Assembly (NCBI GenBank): GCA_016782645.1
Contig: JADHYC010000025.1
Coordinates: 1 to 32,477, forward strand
Direction: 5' to 3'
From: Fidelibacterota bacterium
Lineage (GTDB): Bacteria > Fidelibacterota > UBA2242
DNA length: 32,477 nucleotides
In this document: positions 9,473 through 18,417 of the stretch, piece after piece
Position numbering within the stretch: the first letter of the stretch is position 1
Layout: the number at the start of each line of letters is the position of its first letter
Notes under the pieces: generated by a model
What the model was told of the DNA's origin: nothing
The model's database searches: none
Seen by the model: only the letters and a program-made list of their open reading frames with translations
Position numbers and translations under genes: made by a program

Positions 9473-12241
9473 ATGATAAATCAGAACATAATAAATGATT
9501 TGAAGAATAAACCTGATTTAACACAGGAAAATCTTCAAATCATCGCCTGTGCCGGTTCTGGAAAAACTGATTTCATTTCTCACCGGATTGCCTATATTGT
9601 AGCAGAAGAAATAGCAGAACCTGAAAATATTGTAGCCTTTACATTTACGGAGAAGGCTGCTGAAGAATTAAAATTTAGAATACGAAGTAGGATTAGAGAC
9701 TTAATAGGTCATCAACCGGATATTGGTGATATCTATGTCGGAACAATTCACAGTTTCTGTTATGAATTATTAAAAGAGTTCGTCCCTGAATATAGAGCCT
9801 TTGATGTACTGGATGAGGGCAAACGTTTTTCATTTTTAAGTTCGATTCGTAACGATCTTGGATTGCGTGATCTTGAAGATTTTTTGGTATCAATCGGAAT
9901 GAGAAAACCTTATGGCACAACCAAGCAGGCTTGGATTATCAATACTTTTATTCGAGGTATTGATATTGTTCGGGAAGAAATGCTTAATTCCGAAGATGTA
10001 TCAAATTCGGAAGCATTTGTAAACGCTTATAATTTGTATAACCAGAGACTAAACGAAAGACGGTTTTTGGATTTCAGCAGCATGATGGCTCTTGCAGTAG
10101 GATTTTTGGATAAGGATAAAAATATTCTTTCAGAAGTTCGAAAACGATTTACCTATATCACAGTTGATGAATACCAGGATGTAAACCTGATACAGGAAAG
10201 ACTGGTAAACCTGATGGCAGGAAAGAAAAATAATATATGTGTGGTTGGTGACGACGACCAATCTATTTATCAATGGCGGGGTTCTACTGTAGATAATATT
10301 ATCAACTTCAAGAAGCGGTATCCAAAAGTATTTACACACCATTTACATACCAACTTCCGTTCTGCAGATGGAATAATAAATCTTTCAAACGAAATGATTA
10401 AAAACAATGATCCAAACCGGCTAAAAAAATCAATGAAGTCTTCAAGTAAAAAATCACAGCATGGTGATATTTATAATATTGAATTTCAAGAGCAGGATGA
10501 AGAAATACAATTTATCATTGAGCGAATCCAAAAATTGATCGGCACTGAATGGACCAACAAAGATGGCTCAAAACGCGGTTTGGCATATTCCGACATTGCC
10601 ATTTTATTCCGCTCAGTAAAATATGGAGCACGACCTTATTTGGATGCATTAGAAAAAGCTAAAATCCCCTATGCCGTTACTAATATCGGTGGTCTATTTG
10701 AAGCCTCAGAAGTGGATACTATCTTTAGCATTTTTTCTTATCTTGGCGATTTCGGGAAAATATGGGACTGGCAATCAGGAACCGGATTTGTGCCAGACGA
10801 GAATTCCATTTATTTATCCGCAAAATCAACTTTTTCATTATCAAATAAAAGAGCATTTAAAAAGCATTTTCAGGAATTGAAAGAATCCATTTCCGGGCGT
10901 ATTTCCTTGCAAGGAACCTATGGTAAAATTCTGGCAATCCTTGGTGTTGGAATGTATGATATTCACGACGATAAAAACGAAGTGGCGCTATACAATCTGG
11001 GGAGGTTAAGCCAGGCAATTTCCGATTACGAAGGCACACGTACTTATTGTACCCCTCGTGATATTAAACGCTTCTGCTGGTTCATCAGAAACTATGCGCA
11101 GAACGCCTATGACGCGGGATCTGGAGATGACAGAACTCTTTCTATTAACGCTGTGCAGGTAATGACCCTTCACGGAACAAAGGGATTAGGATTCCCGGTG
11201 GTGTTTATGCCTTACAGCGTGGATAAACCTTTCCGGCAGACACATCCCGGTTTTTTAGATGCAAGCAAATTTAATTTTGTTCGTTATCAGGGAAGCGTTG
11301 AAGACGAGAGGCGTTTATTCTATGTAGGAGTGACCCGTGCAAAAAAATATCTCTATATTACGTCCTGCATAGATCCCGGCCCACATAAAAGGAAGAAAAA
11401 ACCCAGCCAATTTTTGAAAGAATTAAACAAGAATTACTTTATAGATAAGCCAATAGAAGACCCCATAAAAAGGAAGAAACTAAAACCACAGCTATCAAAC
11501 GAAGATTACCGCTTCCCCACCAATTATTCTGAAATGAGTGATTATTTGCGTTGTGAATACGATTACAAAATGCGCTACATTTATGGTTTTAATCCAATCC
11601 TTGTACAGGCTCTGGGATACGGGAAGCAAGTGCATAACATATTGAATATCTTACATAAAGTTGCCCAAGAAACAGGCAAAGTGCCCACCGATGAAGAAGC
11701 TGCTGAAATATTAAAAGAACAATTCTACCTCCGTTATGCGGCGGAAAGCCAGCAGGATACATTAAAGCGCAGCGCTATGCGAAGTGTATTGAGATATATT
11801 GGAATGTGGCGTGAAGATTTTACACTTTCCGTGAATACGGAGCGTAATTTTGAAATGGATATGGACAATGCGCTTATTTCCGGCAGTATTGACCTGATTA
11901 AAAGAGAAAATTCCGATGAAAGTATTCTGGAAGTGGTGGATTTTAAAACCGGCAACGAAAAACGAATGGATGACGAGCTTATCCTGCAGGTGCAACTTTA
12001 TACTATTGCTGCCCGGGAAGCGCTCAACCTTCAAGTTAACAAAGCATACGTGCACTTTTTAGATGCTAAAAAACAGGCACGTATTGAAGTGTTGACCACT
12101 CCCAAGCAGTTGGAATTGGCGAGCAGAACCATATCGGATACAATAACAGGTATTACGACCAGGCGGTTCAGGCGGAATCCGAAAAATAATAAAGTATGTA
12201 GCAGATGCGATTGGAGTAAATTTTGCCCTCAGAAGCAATGA
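9473..12241 (+). CDS. UvrD/PcrA-like SF1 helicase fused to a Fe-S PD-(D/E)XK nuclease
   Basis: A 922-residue fusion. Helicase motifs occur in order: I (ACAGSGKT, Lys31), II (TVDEYQDVN), III (GDDDQSIYQWRGS), IV (HTNFRSADGI), V (MTLHGTKGLGFPVV) and VI (RRLFYVGVTRAKK). The C-terminal third is a nuclease of the AddB/Cas4 type: D807 in GSIDLI, D823-F-K825 in VVDFKTG, a following QVQLY motif, and four cysteines placed as in Fe-S nucleases (C694, then C909, C912 and C918 at the end). This is the layout of AddA/AddB-type DNA end-processing enzymes. It is the first gene of an operon; its TGA overlaps the next ATG (ATGA). Its partnership with RadC, Mod and Res suggests it processes DNA ends made by the restriction complex (inference). 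No strong ribosome site precedes the start. Confidence 0.9.
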   Translation: MINQNIINDLKNKPDLTQENLQIIACAGSGKTDFISHRIAYIVAEEIAEPENIVAFTFTEKAAEELKFRIRSRIRDLIGHQPDIGDIYVGTIHSFCYELLKEFVPEYRAFDVLDEGKRFSFLSSIRNDLGLRDLEDFLVSIGMRKPYGTTKQAWIINTFIRGIDIVREEMLNSEDVSNSEAFVNAYNLYNQRLNERRFLDFSSMMALAVGFLDKDKNILSEVRKRFTYITVDEYQDVNLIQERLVNLMAGKKNNICVVGDDDQSIYQWRGSTVDNIINFKKRYPKVFTHHLHTNFRSADGIINLSNEMIKNNDPNRLKKSMKSSSKKSQHGDIYNIEFQEQDEEIQFIIERIQKLIGTEWTNKDGSKRGLAYSDIAILFRSVKYGARPYLDALEKAKIPYAVTNIGGLFEASEVDTIFSIFSYLGDFGKIWDWQSGTGFVPDENSIYLSAKSTFSLSNKRAFKKHFQELKESISGRISLQGTYGKILAILGVGMYDIHDDKNEVALYNLGRLSQAISDYEGTRTYCTPRDIKRFCWFIRNYAQNAYDAGSGDDRTLSINAVQVMTLHGTKGLGFPVVFMPYSVDKPFRQTHPGFLDASKFNFVRYQGSVEDERRLFYVGVTRAKKYLYITSCIDPGPHKRKKKPSQFLKELNKNYFIDKPIEDPIKRKKLKPQLSNEDYRFPTNYSEMSDYLRCEYDYKMRYIYGFNPILVQALGYGKQVHNILNILHKVAQETGKVPTDEEAAEILKEQFYLRYAAESQQDTLKRSAMRSVLRYIGMWREDFTLSVNTERNFEMDMDNALISGSIDLIKRENSDESILEVVDFKTGNEKRMDDELILQVQLYTIAAREALNLQVNKAYVHFLDAKKQARIEVLTTPKQLELASRTISDTITGITTRRFRRNPKNNKVCSRCDWSKFCPQKQ

Positions 12242-12921
12242 AAAAGAAACTGCACAGCGGTCATCATAAACGACTTAGGGAAAGGTTTACTAAATCAGGT
12301 CTTGGAGGTTTCCACGATTATGAAGTTTTAGAATTATTATTGACTTATGTATTCCCGAATAGGGATACAAAACCTATTGCCAAAGAACTATTGGATAAGT
12401 TTAAAACACTCACTGGAGTATTCAGTGCTGAAAAAGAGGAACTAGAAGAAATAAAGTGGATTGGTGAACGAACAGCTATATATTTAAAACTGATGAATGA
12501 TACACTTGGTTTTGTGTTTGAAGAGCGAGCCCGAAATGAGGAAATCCAGTTCACCAAAACTGCACAATTGTTTGAATATTTTAAAGCCACAATAGGAAGC
12601 AAGAAAAATGAAGTGATGAGGGCTGTGTATCTGAATAGCCAGAACAAAATCATCCATGCGGAGAATCTAAGCGAAGGCACCGTGGTGGAAGCTGTCGCTT
12701 TCCCGCGAAAGATTGTGGAAGTTGCTTTGAAATACCACGCCATTAGTGTGATTATCGCTCATAACCATCCTGGCGGCGTATCGGAACCCTCTGATAATGA
12801 TGATAAGATTACAGAACAGATTAAAAATGCGCTGGAAACAGTAGGAATAAGTTTGCAGGACCATTTGGTAATTACAGAGAATGATTATTTTAGTTATCGG
12901 CAAACCGGATATTTAGAATAG
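12238..12921 (+). CDS. radC: RadC-family JAMM/JAB-domain protein
   Basis: A RadC-like protein of about 227 residues. The N-terminal half is helix-hairpin-helix-like (LELLLTYVFPNRDTKPIAKE, then EEIKWIGERTAIYLKL). The C-terminal half is the JAMM metal-binding domain with H175-N-H177-PGG and SEPSDND, the H-x-H...S...D set of RadC. RadC is often annotated as a DNA repair protein, although its biochemical role is unsettled, and copies are common in mobile and defence loci. A TTG at 12223 in the same frame is possible. The ATG at 12238 is preferred because it forms an ATGA overlap with the helicase stop, typical of translational coupling. The gap to the next gene is 8 bp. Confidence 0.85.
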   Translation: MKKKLHSGHHKRLRERFTKSGLGGFHDYEVLELLLTYVFPNRDTKPIAKELLDKFKTLTGVFSAEKEELEEIKWIGERTAIYLKLMNDTLGFVFEERARNEEIQFTKTAQLFEYFKATIGSKKNEVMRAVYLNSQNKIIHAENLSEGTVVEAVAFPRKIVEVALKYHAISVIIAHNHPGGVSEPSDNDDKITEQIKNALETVGISLQDHLVITENDYFSYRQTGYLE

Positions 12922-12929
12922 GAGACATC

Positions 12930-14744
12930 ATGTCAGAAGAAAAATTTAAAGACCTGCCCACCGGACTTTACTGGAAAGGCAAAAAGACCGAAGTGGACCG
13001 GGTGGTTTTGCCCTTTCAGACCATTGAAACCATAAACGAAAGCCGGGCAACACGGGAGCGTGAGAAAGTTAAAGGAAAGGATTTATTTAAAAATGAAAAT
13101 GGCGGCAACTGGCATAACCGCCTGATCTGGGGCGACAATAAATACATTATGGCGTCGCTCTTAGAAGAGTTTGCAGGAAAGATTGATCTCATCTATATCG
13201 ACCCGCCCTTTGCCACCGGCGCAGATTTCAGTGTGAAGATGACATTGGGTGATGCTGAGTGGACGAAGGAACCATCGGCCATTGAAGATAAAGCATATCG
13301 AGATACGTGGGGGCAGGGGTTGGATAGTTATTTGCAGATGATGTATGAACGTTTGGTAATTATGAGGGAATTGTTATCAGAGAAGGGCGCTATATATGTT
13401 CATTTGGATTGGCACGTAGGACATTATGTGAAGGTATTTTTGGATGAAATCTTTGGTATTAAATACTTTAGAAACGAAATCATTTGGTGTTATACAGGTC
13501 CGTCGAACCAAAAAAGTGATTTTCCAGACAAACACGATGTAATTTATCGATATTCAAAAAGTGATAAACCCATTTTTAACATTGATGATATACGTATACC
13601 CTATGATGAAAAAACAATGGCAAATTACAAAAAGGGCTTAATGGGTTCAGGGACATTATACAGCGGTGAAATAAAATCTGATAAAGGGATATTAGATAAA
13701 AAAGGGAAAATTCCTGAAGATTGGTGGATCATGGCAGCATCCAGTAGATATCCAATAGATGGTGTCAAAAGAACAGGGTATGCAACCGAAAAACCTTGGC
13801 CTTTAATTGAAAGAATCATCAAAGCCTCCTCCAACGAAGGAGATTTAGTCGCCGACTTTTTCTGCGGTTCTGGCACCACCGGCGCTGTGGCGGAAAAGTT
13901 GGGCCGGCGGTGGGTCATGGCAGACCTGGGCAGGTATGCTATCCACACCACCCGCAAGCGTCTTTTGGGCATAGACAACTGCAAACCCTTTGTTGTTCAG
14001 AACCTGGGCAAATATGAAAGGCAATATTGGCAAGGTGTTACTTTTAAAAAGCGTAGTGATGAGCAGATGCCTATCTACGAATATATCCGGTTCATTCTCA
14101 AACTCTACAATGCCGAACCCCTGACAGGCATGTTGCACATTCACGGAAAGAAAGGAAAACATTTTGTTCATGTGGGGGCTGTGGTTGCACCGGTTACGCT
14201 TACTGAAATAAAAGAGGCAATGGATGAGGTAAAACAGGCCGGTCAGAAGGCGCTGGATATCCTGGGCTGGGAATGGGAGATGGGCTTGCATGATGTGGTG
14301 GAAAAAACCGCAAAAGAAAGCGGCATCCATCTTCGCCTGCTTTCCATTCCAAGAGATGTTATGGACACCAGAGCATCAGAAAAAGGAGATGTTACATTTT
14401 ATGAGTTGGCCTATCTGGAAGTTGAAGTAACGCAAACAAAATCGCGCGCTTTCAAGGTAAAATTGAAAGACTTTGCCATTCCAAATCTTGATTTAATCCC
14501 GCAGGGGGTGCGGGATAAGATAAAGAAATGGTCGGATTATATTGACTATTGGTCTGTTGACTGGGACTGGCACGAGGACACCTTTCACAATATGTGGCAG
14601 TCCTACCGCACCCGCAAGGAGCGAAAATTAGAATTAACATCTGATGCGCATAAATATGAAAATAGCGGTAATCATAAACTCATGGTTAAAGTAATTGATA
14701 TCTTTGGTAATGATACCACCCATGTCATTGAGGTAAAATCATAA
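12930..14744 (+). CDS. Type III-like site-specific DNA methyltransferase (Mod), beta class
   Basis: A 604-residue adenine-type methyltransferase. The catalytic motif IV D91-PPF comes first, and the AdoMet-binding motif I (ADFFCGSGTT, around residue 310) comes later, the permuted beta-class order shared by type III Mod subunits. The conserved TGYATEKPWPLIERIIKASSNEGDLV run before motif I is typical. The segment between about residues 160 and 285 should hold the target recognition domain; the recognised site cannot be read from sequence. Well-placed GGAGAC precedes the ATG. It shares an operon with Res, which begins at the base after its stop codon. No homopolymer or tetranucleotide tract suggesting phase variation is seen in the coding region. 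Confidence 0.9.
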   Translation: MSEEKFKDLPTGLYWKGKKTEVDRVVLPFQTIETINESRATREREKVKGKDLFKNENGGNWHNRLIWGDNKYIMASLLEEFAGKIDLIYIDPPFATGADFSVKMTLGDAEWTKEPSAIEDKAYRDTWGQGLDSYLQMMYERLVIMRELLSEKGAIYVHLDWHVGHYVKVFLDEIFGIKYFRNEIIWCYTGPSNQKSDFPDKHDVIYRYSKSDKPIFNIDDIRIPYDEKTMANYKKGLMGSGTLYSGEIKSDKGILDKKGKIPEDWWIMAASSRYPIDGVKRTGYATEKPWPLIERIIKASSNEGDLVADFFCGSGTTGAVAEKLGRRWVMADLGRYAIHTTRKRLLGIDNCKPFVVQNLGKYERQYWQGVTFKKRSDEQMPIYEYIRFILKLYNAEPLTGMLHIHGKKGKHFVHVGAVVAPVTLTEIKEAMDEVKQAGQKALDILGWEWEMGLHDVVEKTAKESGIHLRLLSIPRDVMDTRASEKGDVTFYELAYLEVEVTQTKSRAFKVKLKDFAIPNLDLIPQGVRDKIKKWSDYIDYWSVDWDWHEDTFHNMWQSYRTRKERKLELTSDAHKYENSGNHKLMVKVIDIFGNDTTHVIEVKS

Positions 14745-17561
14745 ATGGCACGCAAACGCAAAGCAAAACGAACTAAAAAGGAGGCCATTATCCACCTGGA
14801 TCAACGGCTTCCCGAGGTGACTGGAAGAGATCCGTATTCCATTCCGGTGAAACATTTGTTACCTGATAAGAAAGGCGGGTACATCGAAAAGGATGAACGT
14901 CGTCCCAGTAAGACCCTGCTGGTAAATCAGATCCGCAAAGAGGTTGATAAATGGCGGGGAAACGGTTATGAACATCCGCGAGGGATTTCTGATACTTCCA
15001 GGCGGCTGATGGAATGGTGGTTTGATGAAACCCATTTCTTCCCAGATGGAGAATCCTTCAAATATTATTTCGCCCAGCGGGAAGCCATTGAGACCATCAT
15101 TTACCTGTTTGAAGTCGCCAAGAAGCAGGAGGCAGCTGATCTCATTTTTAAATACATGGACCCAAAGGCGTATAAGGATGATTTATTCACTACCCGCAAA
15201 AAAATAGAAGAAACAACCCGTCAAAAACGAATGCTCAGCAGAGTTGTGCCTGAAACAGGGCTTATTGCCCATCAGGAAATTCCTGCGCCGGATCATTATC
15301 GTTATGCAATTAAGATGGCAACCGGTTCGGGCAAGACGCTGGTCATGGCAATGGTAGTTGTCTGGTCATATTTTCATAAAAAATTTGAAACGGATTCGAA
15401 GTTAAGTAAGTCGTTTCTGATTATTGCGCCAAATATCATCGTCTTTGAACACTTAAAGGATGATTTTGAAAGTGGTAGAGTCTTTCAAGATTGGGACTTA
15501 ATCCCGAATGAGTGGAAACACGACTGGCAGATGACATATATCTTGCGAGGTGAAAGCAGGAAGACCTCTACAGAGGGTACGCTCTATCTTACAAATATTC
15601 ATCAATTGTATGAACCAAGAAATAATAATTTTATAGATGATCCTGTAAATCGACTTCTTGGATTAAAACCAAAAGAAGCTACTGGCTCATGGGAAGAGGA
15701 TTTGTTAGACAGGATTAAAGCTCATGACGATTTGCTTATAATTAATGATGAAGCACATCATGTTCATGATGAAGATCTGGAATGGATGCATGTTATTTTA
15801 CGTTTGTATAATTACCTGAAAGAAAAGGGCAGCAAAGGATTATCTCTTCAATTAGATTTTACCGCCACACCTAAGGATCAAAATGGCACCTTTTTCCCTT
15901 GGATAATTTGTGATTATCCGTTAGCGCAAGCCATTGAAGATCGCATTGTCAAAGCGCCGTTGATTGTTCACCAGTCAGATAAAGCCGATCCTGAGAAATA
16001 TGACAGTGCCTACGTTGCATACTCGGAATGGATCAGCATCGCCATTTCCCGCTGGAAAGATCATTATGATGCTTATGGGAAAGTCAGAAAGAAACCCGTT
16101 CTCTTCATCATGGCTGAAAATACTCGGGATGCTGATGATATTTATGAATCATTGAAATTGAAAGCAGAATTTAAAGGAGACGGTCGACTTCTTTTAATTC
16201 ATACGGATAAAAAGGGTAAAATTCAGAAGCGAGACCTGGAAAAAGCCAGAGAAGCGGCGCGCTCAATTGACAAGCCAGCGAACAAAATAAGAGCCATAGT
16301 CAGTGTTATGATGTTGCGGGAAGGCTGGGATGTGCGTGGTGTGTCTATTATATTAGGTTTAAGACCATTTTCTGCAAAAGCTAATATTCTTCCGGAGCAG
16401 GCAGTTGGTCGCGGTCTTCGATTGATGAAAGAAATAGGTCCTGAATATATTCAGATCGTAGAGATAATTGGTACCCAAAAATTCGAAGAATTTATAAAGA
16501 AACTTGAAGTTGAAGGTGTAGGCGTTGGCTATACACGTCAAACTCCGGATTTGGGTCCATTCATTTTCCCCCACAAGATGAAATCAGAATATGATATTGA
16601 AATCCCGTTATTAACTCCATCTTACACTCGCCAAGTAAACGATCTGGATGCTTCTTTTATATATGATTTGCCTCCTAATCCAAGAGGATTGAAAGTAACT
16701 GAAGAAGTAATTAACAAGGTAGAATTGGTTGAAACTGTGACTCAAAAAACAGTTGCCCAGAAAAAGGTAACTATTGATGAAGCGGTGCCGGAGATCAATG
16801 AGATTATTTCCAATTTAACCAATCGTGTTTGTAAAGAAGCAAGGATAGATGGACACTTTGCTACTGTATATCCATTATTAAGTAGATATTTGAAACAAGT
16901 GTTTTTTGGTCAAGAAGTAGATTTAAACAATAATAAAATCAGAAGACTTTTAACAGACTCACGGAATACGGCAGAAATTATTAAAACTCTAGCAAAAGCG
17001 ATCGGTGATAAATGTATTATAAAAATTACAGTAACAATGAAAAGCGAACCTTTACGATTATCAGAATTAGACGGCTTTTACTGGAAGCGGATGTGGGTTG
17101 AATTGGATAAAACCATTTTTAACATTACACCGTGCTTTAATGATTTTGAGAAACATTTTGCACAGTTTTTGGACCAGGCAAAGGATATTACCAAATTTGC
17201 AAAACTTGCAGAAACCTATACAAAGTTTTCAATTGAATATATCAATCATAAAGGCGCTATTGCATACTACTATCCTGATTTTATAGCAGAACAAGAAACA
17301 GAAAATTGCAAAACAATGTGGTTAATTGAAACAAAAGGTTGGGAACAGGCGGATGTCTCTCTAAAAGATGCCAGGGCTGAAAAATGGTGCGAAGATGCTA
17401 CAAAATTAACTGGTATCGAGTGGTGTTATTTGAAAGTTCAATATAAGCCATATATGGGTATTACTAAAAATTTATCTTTGATTCCCTCTGGATTGTTTTC
17501 AAAGTTTTTGGAAATTCTTAAAAAGGTATTGATTGATAATCAAATTAAACTGAAGGTTTAA
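14745..17561 (+). CDS. Type III-like restriction subunit (Res): SF2 helicase with PD-(D/E)XK nuclease
   Basis: A 938-residue protein. Helicase motif I is ATGSGKT (residues 192-198), motif II D335-E-A-H338 in INDEAHH, motif III LDFTATP, and motif VI around EQAVGRGLRLM. The C-terminus has the type III endonuclease core: D845 in YYPDF and E862-T-K864-G, that is PD-x(16)-ExK. It should form a complex with the preceding Mod and cut DNA after ATP-dependent translocation or diffusion. The N-terminal 150 residues include a Lys/Arg-rich start and a region found in Res homologues. Its ATG directly follows the Mod stop (TAAATG), so translation is probably coupled. It is the last gene of the operon; a repeat arm lies 37 bp downstream. 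Confidence 0.9.
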   Translation: MARKRKAKRTKKEAIIHLDQRLPEVTGRDPYSIPVKHLLPDKKGGYIEKDERRPSKTLLVNQIRKEVDKWRGNGYEHPRGISDTSRRLMEWWFDETHFFPDGESFKYYFAQREAIETIIYLFEVAKKQEAADLIFKYMDPKAYKDDLFTTRKKIEETTRQKRMLSRVVPETGLIAHQEIPAPDHYRYAIKMATGSGKTLVMAMVVVWSYFHKKFETDSKLSKSFLIIAPNIIVFEHLKDDFESGRVFQDWDLIPNEWKHDWQMTYILRGESRKTSTEGTLYLTNIHQLYEPRNNNFIDDPVNRLLGLKPKEATGSWEEDLLDRIKAHDDLLIINDEAHHVHDEDLEWMHVILRLYNYLKEKGSKGLSLQLDFTATPKDQNGTFFPWIICDYPLAQAIEDRIVKAPLIVHQSDKADPEKYDSAYVAYSEWISIAISRWKDHYDAYGKVRKKPVLFIMAENTRDADDIYESLKLKAEFKGDGRLLLIHTDKKGKIQKRDLEKAREAARSIDKPANKIRAIVSVMMLREGWDVRGVSIILGLRPFSAKANILPEQAVGRGLRLMKEIGPEYIQIVEIIGTQKFEEFIKKLEVEGVGVGYTRQTPDLGPFIFPHKMKSEYDIEIPLLTPSYTRQVNDLDASFIYDLPPNPRGLKVTEEVINKVELVETVTQKTVAQKKVTIDEAVPEINEIISNLTNRVCKEARIDGHFATVYPLLSRYLKQVFFGQEVDLNNNKIRRLLTDSRNTAEIIKTLAKAIGDKCIIKITVTMKSEPLRLSELDGFYWKRMWVELDKTIFNITPCFNDFEKHFAQFLDQAKDITKFAKLAETYTKFSIEYINHKGAIAYYYPDFIAEQETENCKTMWLIETKGWEQADVSLKDARAEKWCEDATKLTGIEWCYLKVQYKPYMGITKNLSLIPSGLFSKFLEILKKVLIDNQIKLKV

Positions 17562-17597
17562 CATTTTGTAATGAAAATTACTTAGTATTTGTCAGTA

Positions 17598-17615
17598 GGA
17601 CTTATATCAAGTCAA
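17598..17615 (+). repeat. Single arm of the short inverted-repeat family at the distal end of the R-M operon
   Basis: GGACTTATATCAAGTCAA matches the consensus arm GGACTTRTATCAAGTTAA with one clear difference. It overlaps the stop codon of the convergent phosphatase gene. A weak left arm (GTTTAACATTTTG) may lie around 17556-17568 over the res stop. With the arm at 9244-9261 it brackets the whole four-gene operon. Confidence 0.5.
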
Positions 17616-18400
17616 ATAAACAATACCTCCAGCATCTCTTTTTCAATAAGACTATTCGTTGCCAGAACCTGCTTTTCATAAATGGAAAAATCTCTCCCTG
17701 AAAAATCAGACATTTTTCCGCCAGCTTCGGTGACAATCAAAGCACCTGCAGCAACGTCCCAGGGATTCAAATCAAATTCCCAGAATCCCTCGAAGCGACC
17801 ACATGCAACATAACACAAATCAATAGCAGCTGACCCTACACGGCGTATATCCTGACTCTTTTCAAAGAATGCTCTAAAAAGTTCAATATTTTTATAAAAG
17901 TACTCGTTTAATTCATAAGGAAAACCAGTTGATAGGAAGGAAGCTGACAGATTTTTTATCGAGGAAACATGAATTGGTTTTTTGTTCATATATGCACCTC
18001 GCTCTTTAATCGCTGAAAACAGTTCATTTCTTTCAGGGTCAAGTACGACACCCATTATAATTTCATCATTATATTCCAGTGCAATTGATACAGCGAAATA
18101 GGGAAACCCATGAATAAAATTAGTTGTGCCGTCGAGTGGATCAATAATCCATTTAAAAAGCGATTCATTATTTACAGGCGTCGTTTCCTCTGCTAGAATT
18201 TGGTGTTCCGGGAAATTTTCCTTGATCAGATCAGTGATAATTTTTTCTGAATTGCGATCTACTTGAGTAACCATATTTGCTCTGCCTTTGTAATCTATTT
18301 TCAGGGTAGTATTTAACTTTTCATGAATATATTTACCTGATGACTGTGCAGCGATAAGCGCAGTGTTAAAGAGTTTTTCTTTTATTGAATCAGTTAACAT
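17612..18400 (-). CDS. suhB: Inositol-1-monophosphatase family phosphatase
   Basis: A 262-residue member of the FIG/IMPase superfamily. Metal-binding motifs are complete: LAEETTPVN (Glu of the first motif), WIIDPLDGTTNF (D-x-L-D-G-T/S) and NPWDVAAGALIVTEAGG (W-D-x-A-A-G). It hydrolyses inositol monophosphates or related sugar phosphates with Mg2+; bacterial SuhB-like members also bind RNA polymerase or ribosome components, so substrate assignment is uncertain. Length matches E. coli SuhB closely. It lies 17 bp after a sodium/solute symporter gene on the same strand, which may indicate uptake and dephosphorylation of a polyol or sugar (inference). Confidence 0.88.
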   Translation of the reverse strand: MLTDSIKEKLFNTALIAAQSSGKYIHEKLNTTLKIDYKGRANMVTQVDRNSEKIITDLIKENFPEHQILAEETTPVNNESLFKWIIDPLDGTTNFIHGFPYFAVSIALEYNDEIIMGVVLDPERNELFSAIKERGAYMNKKPIHVSSIKNLSASFLSTGFPYELNEYFYKNIELFRAFFEKSQDIRRVGSAAIDLCYVACGRFEGFWEFDLNPWDVAAGALIVTEAGGKMSDFSGRDFSIYEKQVLATNSLIEKEMLEVLFI

Positions 18401-18417
18401 TTATTCTATAACTCTCT

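Noticed and set aside
12345-12743. Minus-strand 132-codon frame inside radC
   Set aside because: Lies fully within a well-supported gene and has composition typical of an antisense frame.
13845-14330. Minus-strand 161-codon frame inside mod
   Set aside because: Antisense to the conserved methyltransferase core; no ribosome site or recognisable domain.
9473-17561. A DISARM or BREX system
   Set aside because: The hallmark genes (DUF1998 and phospholipase D of DISARM; PglZ and BrxC of BREX) are absent; the core is type III Mod/Res.
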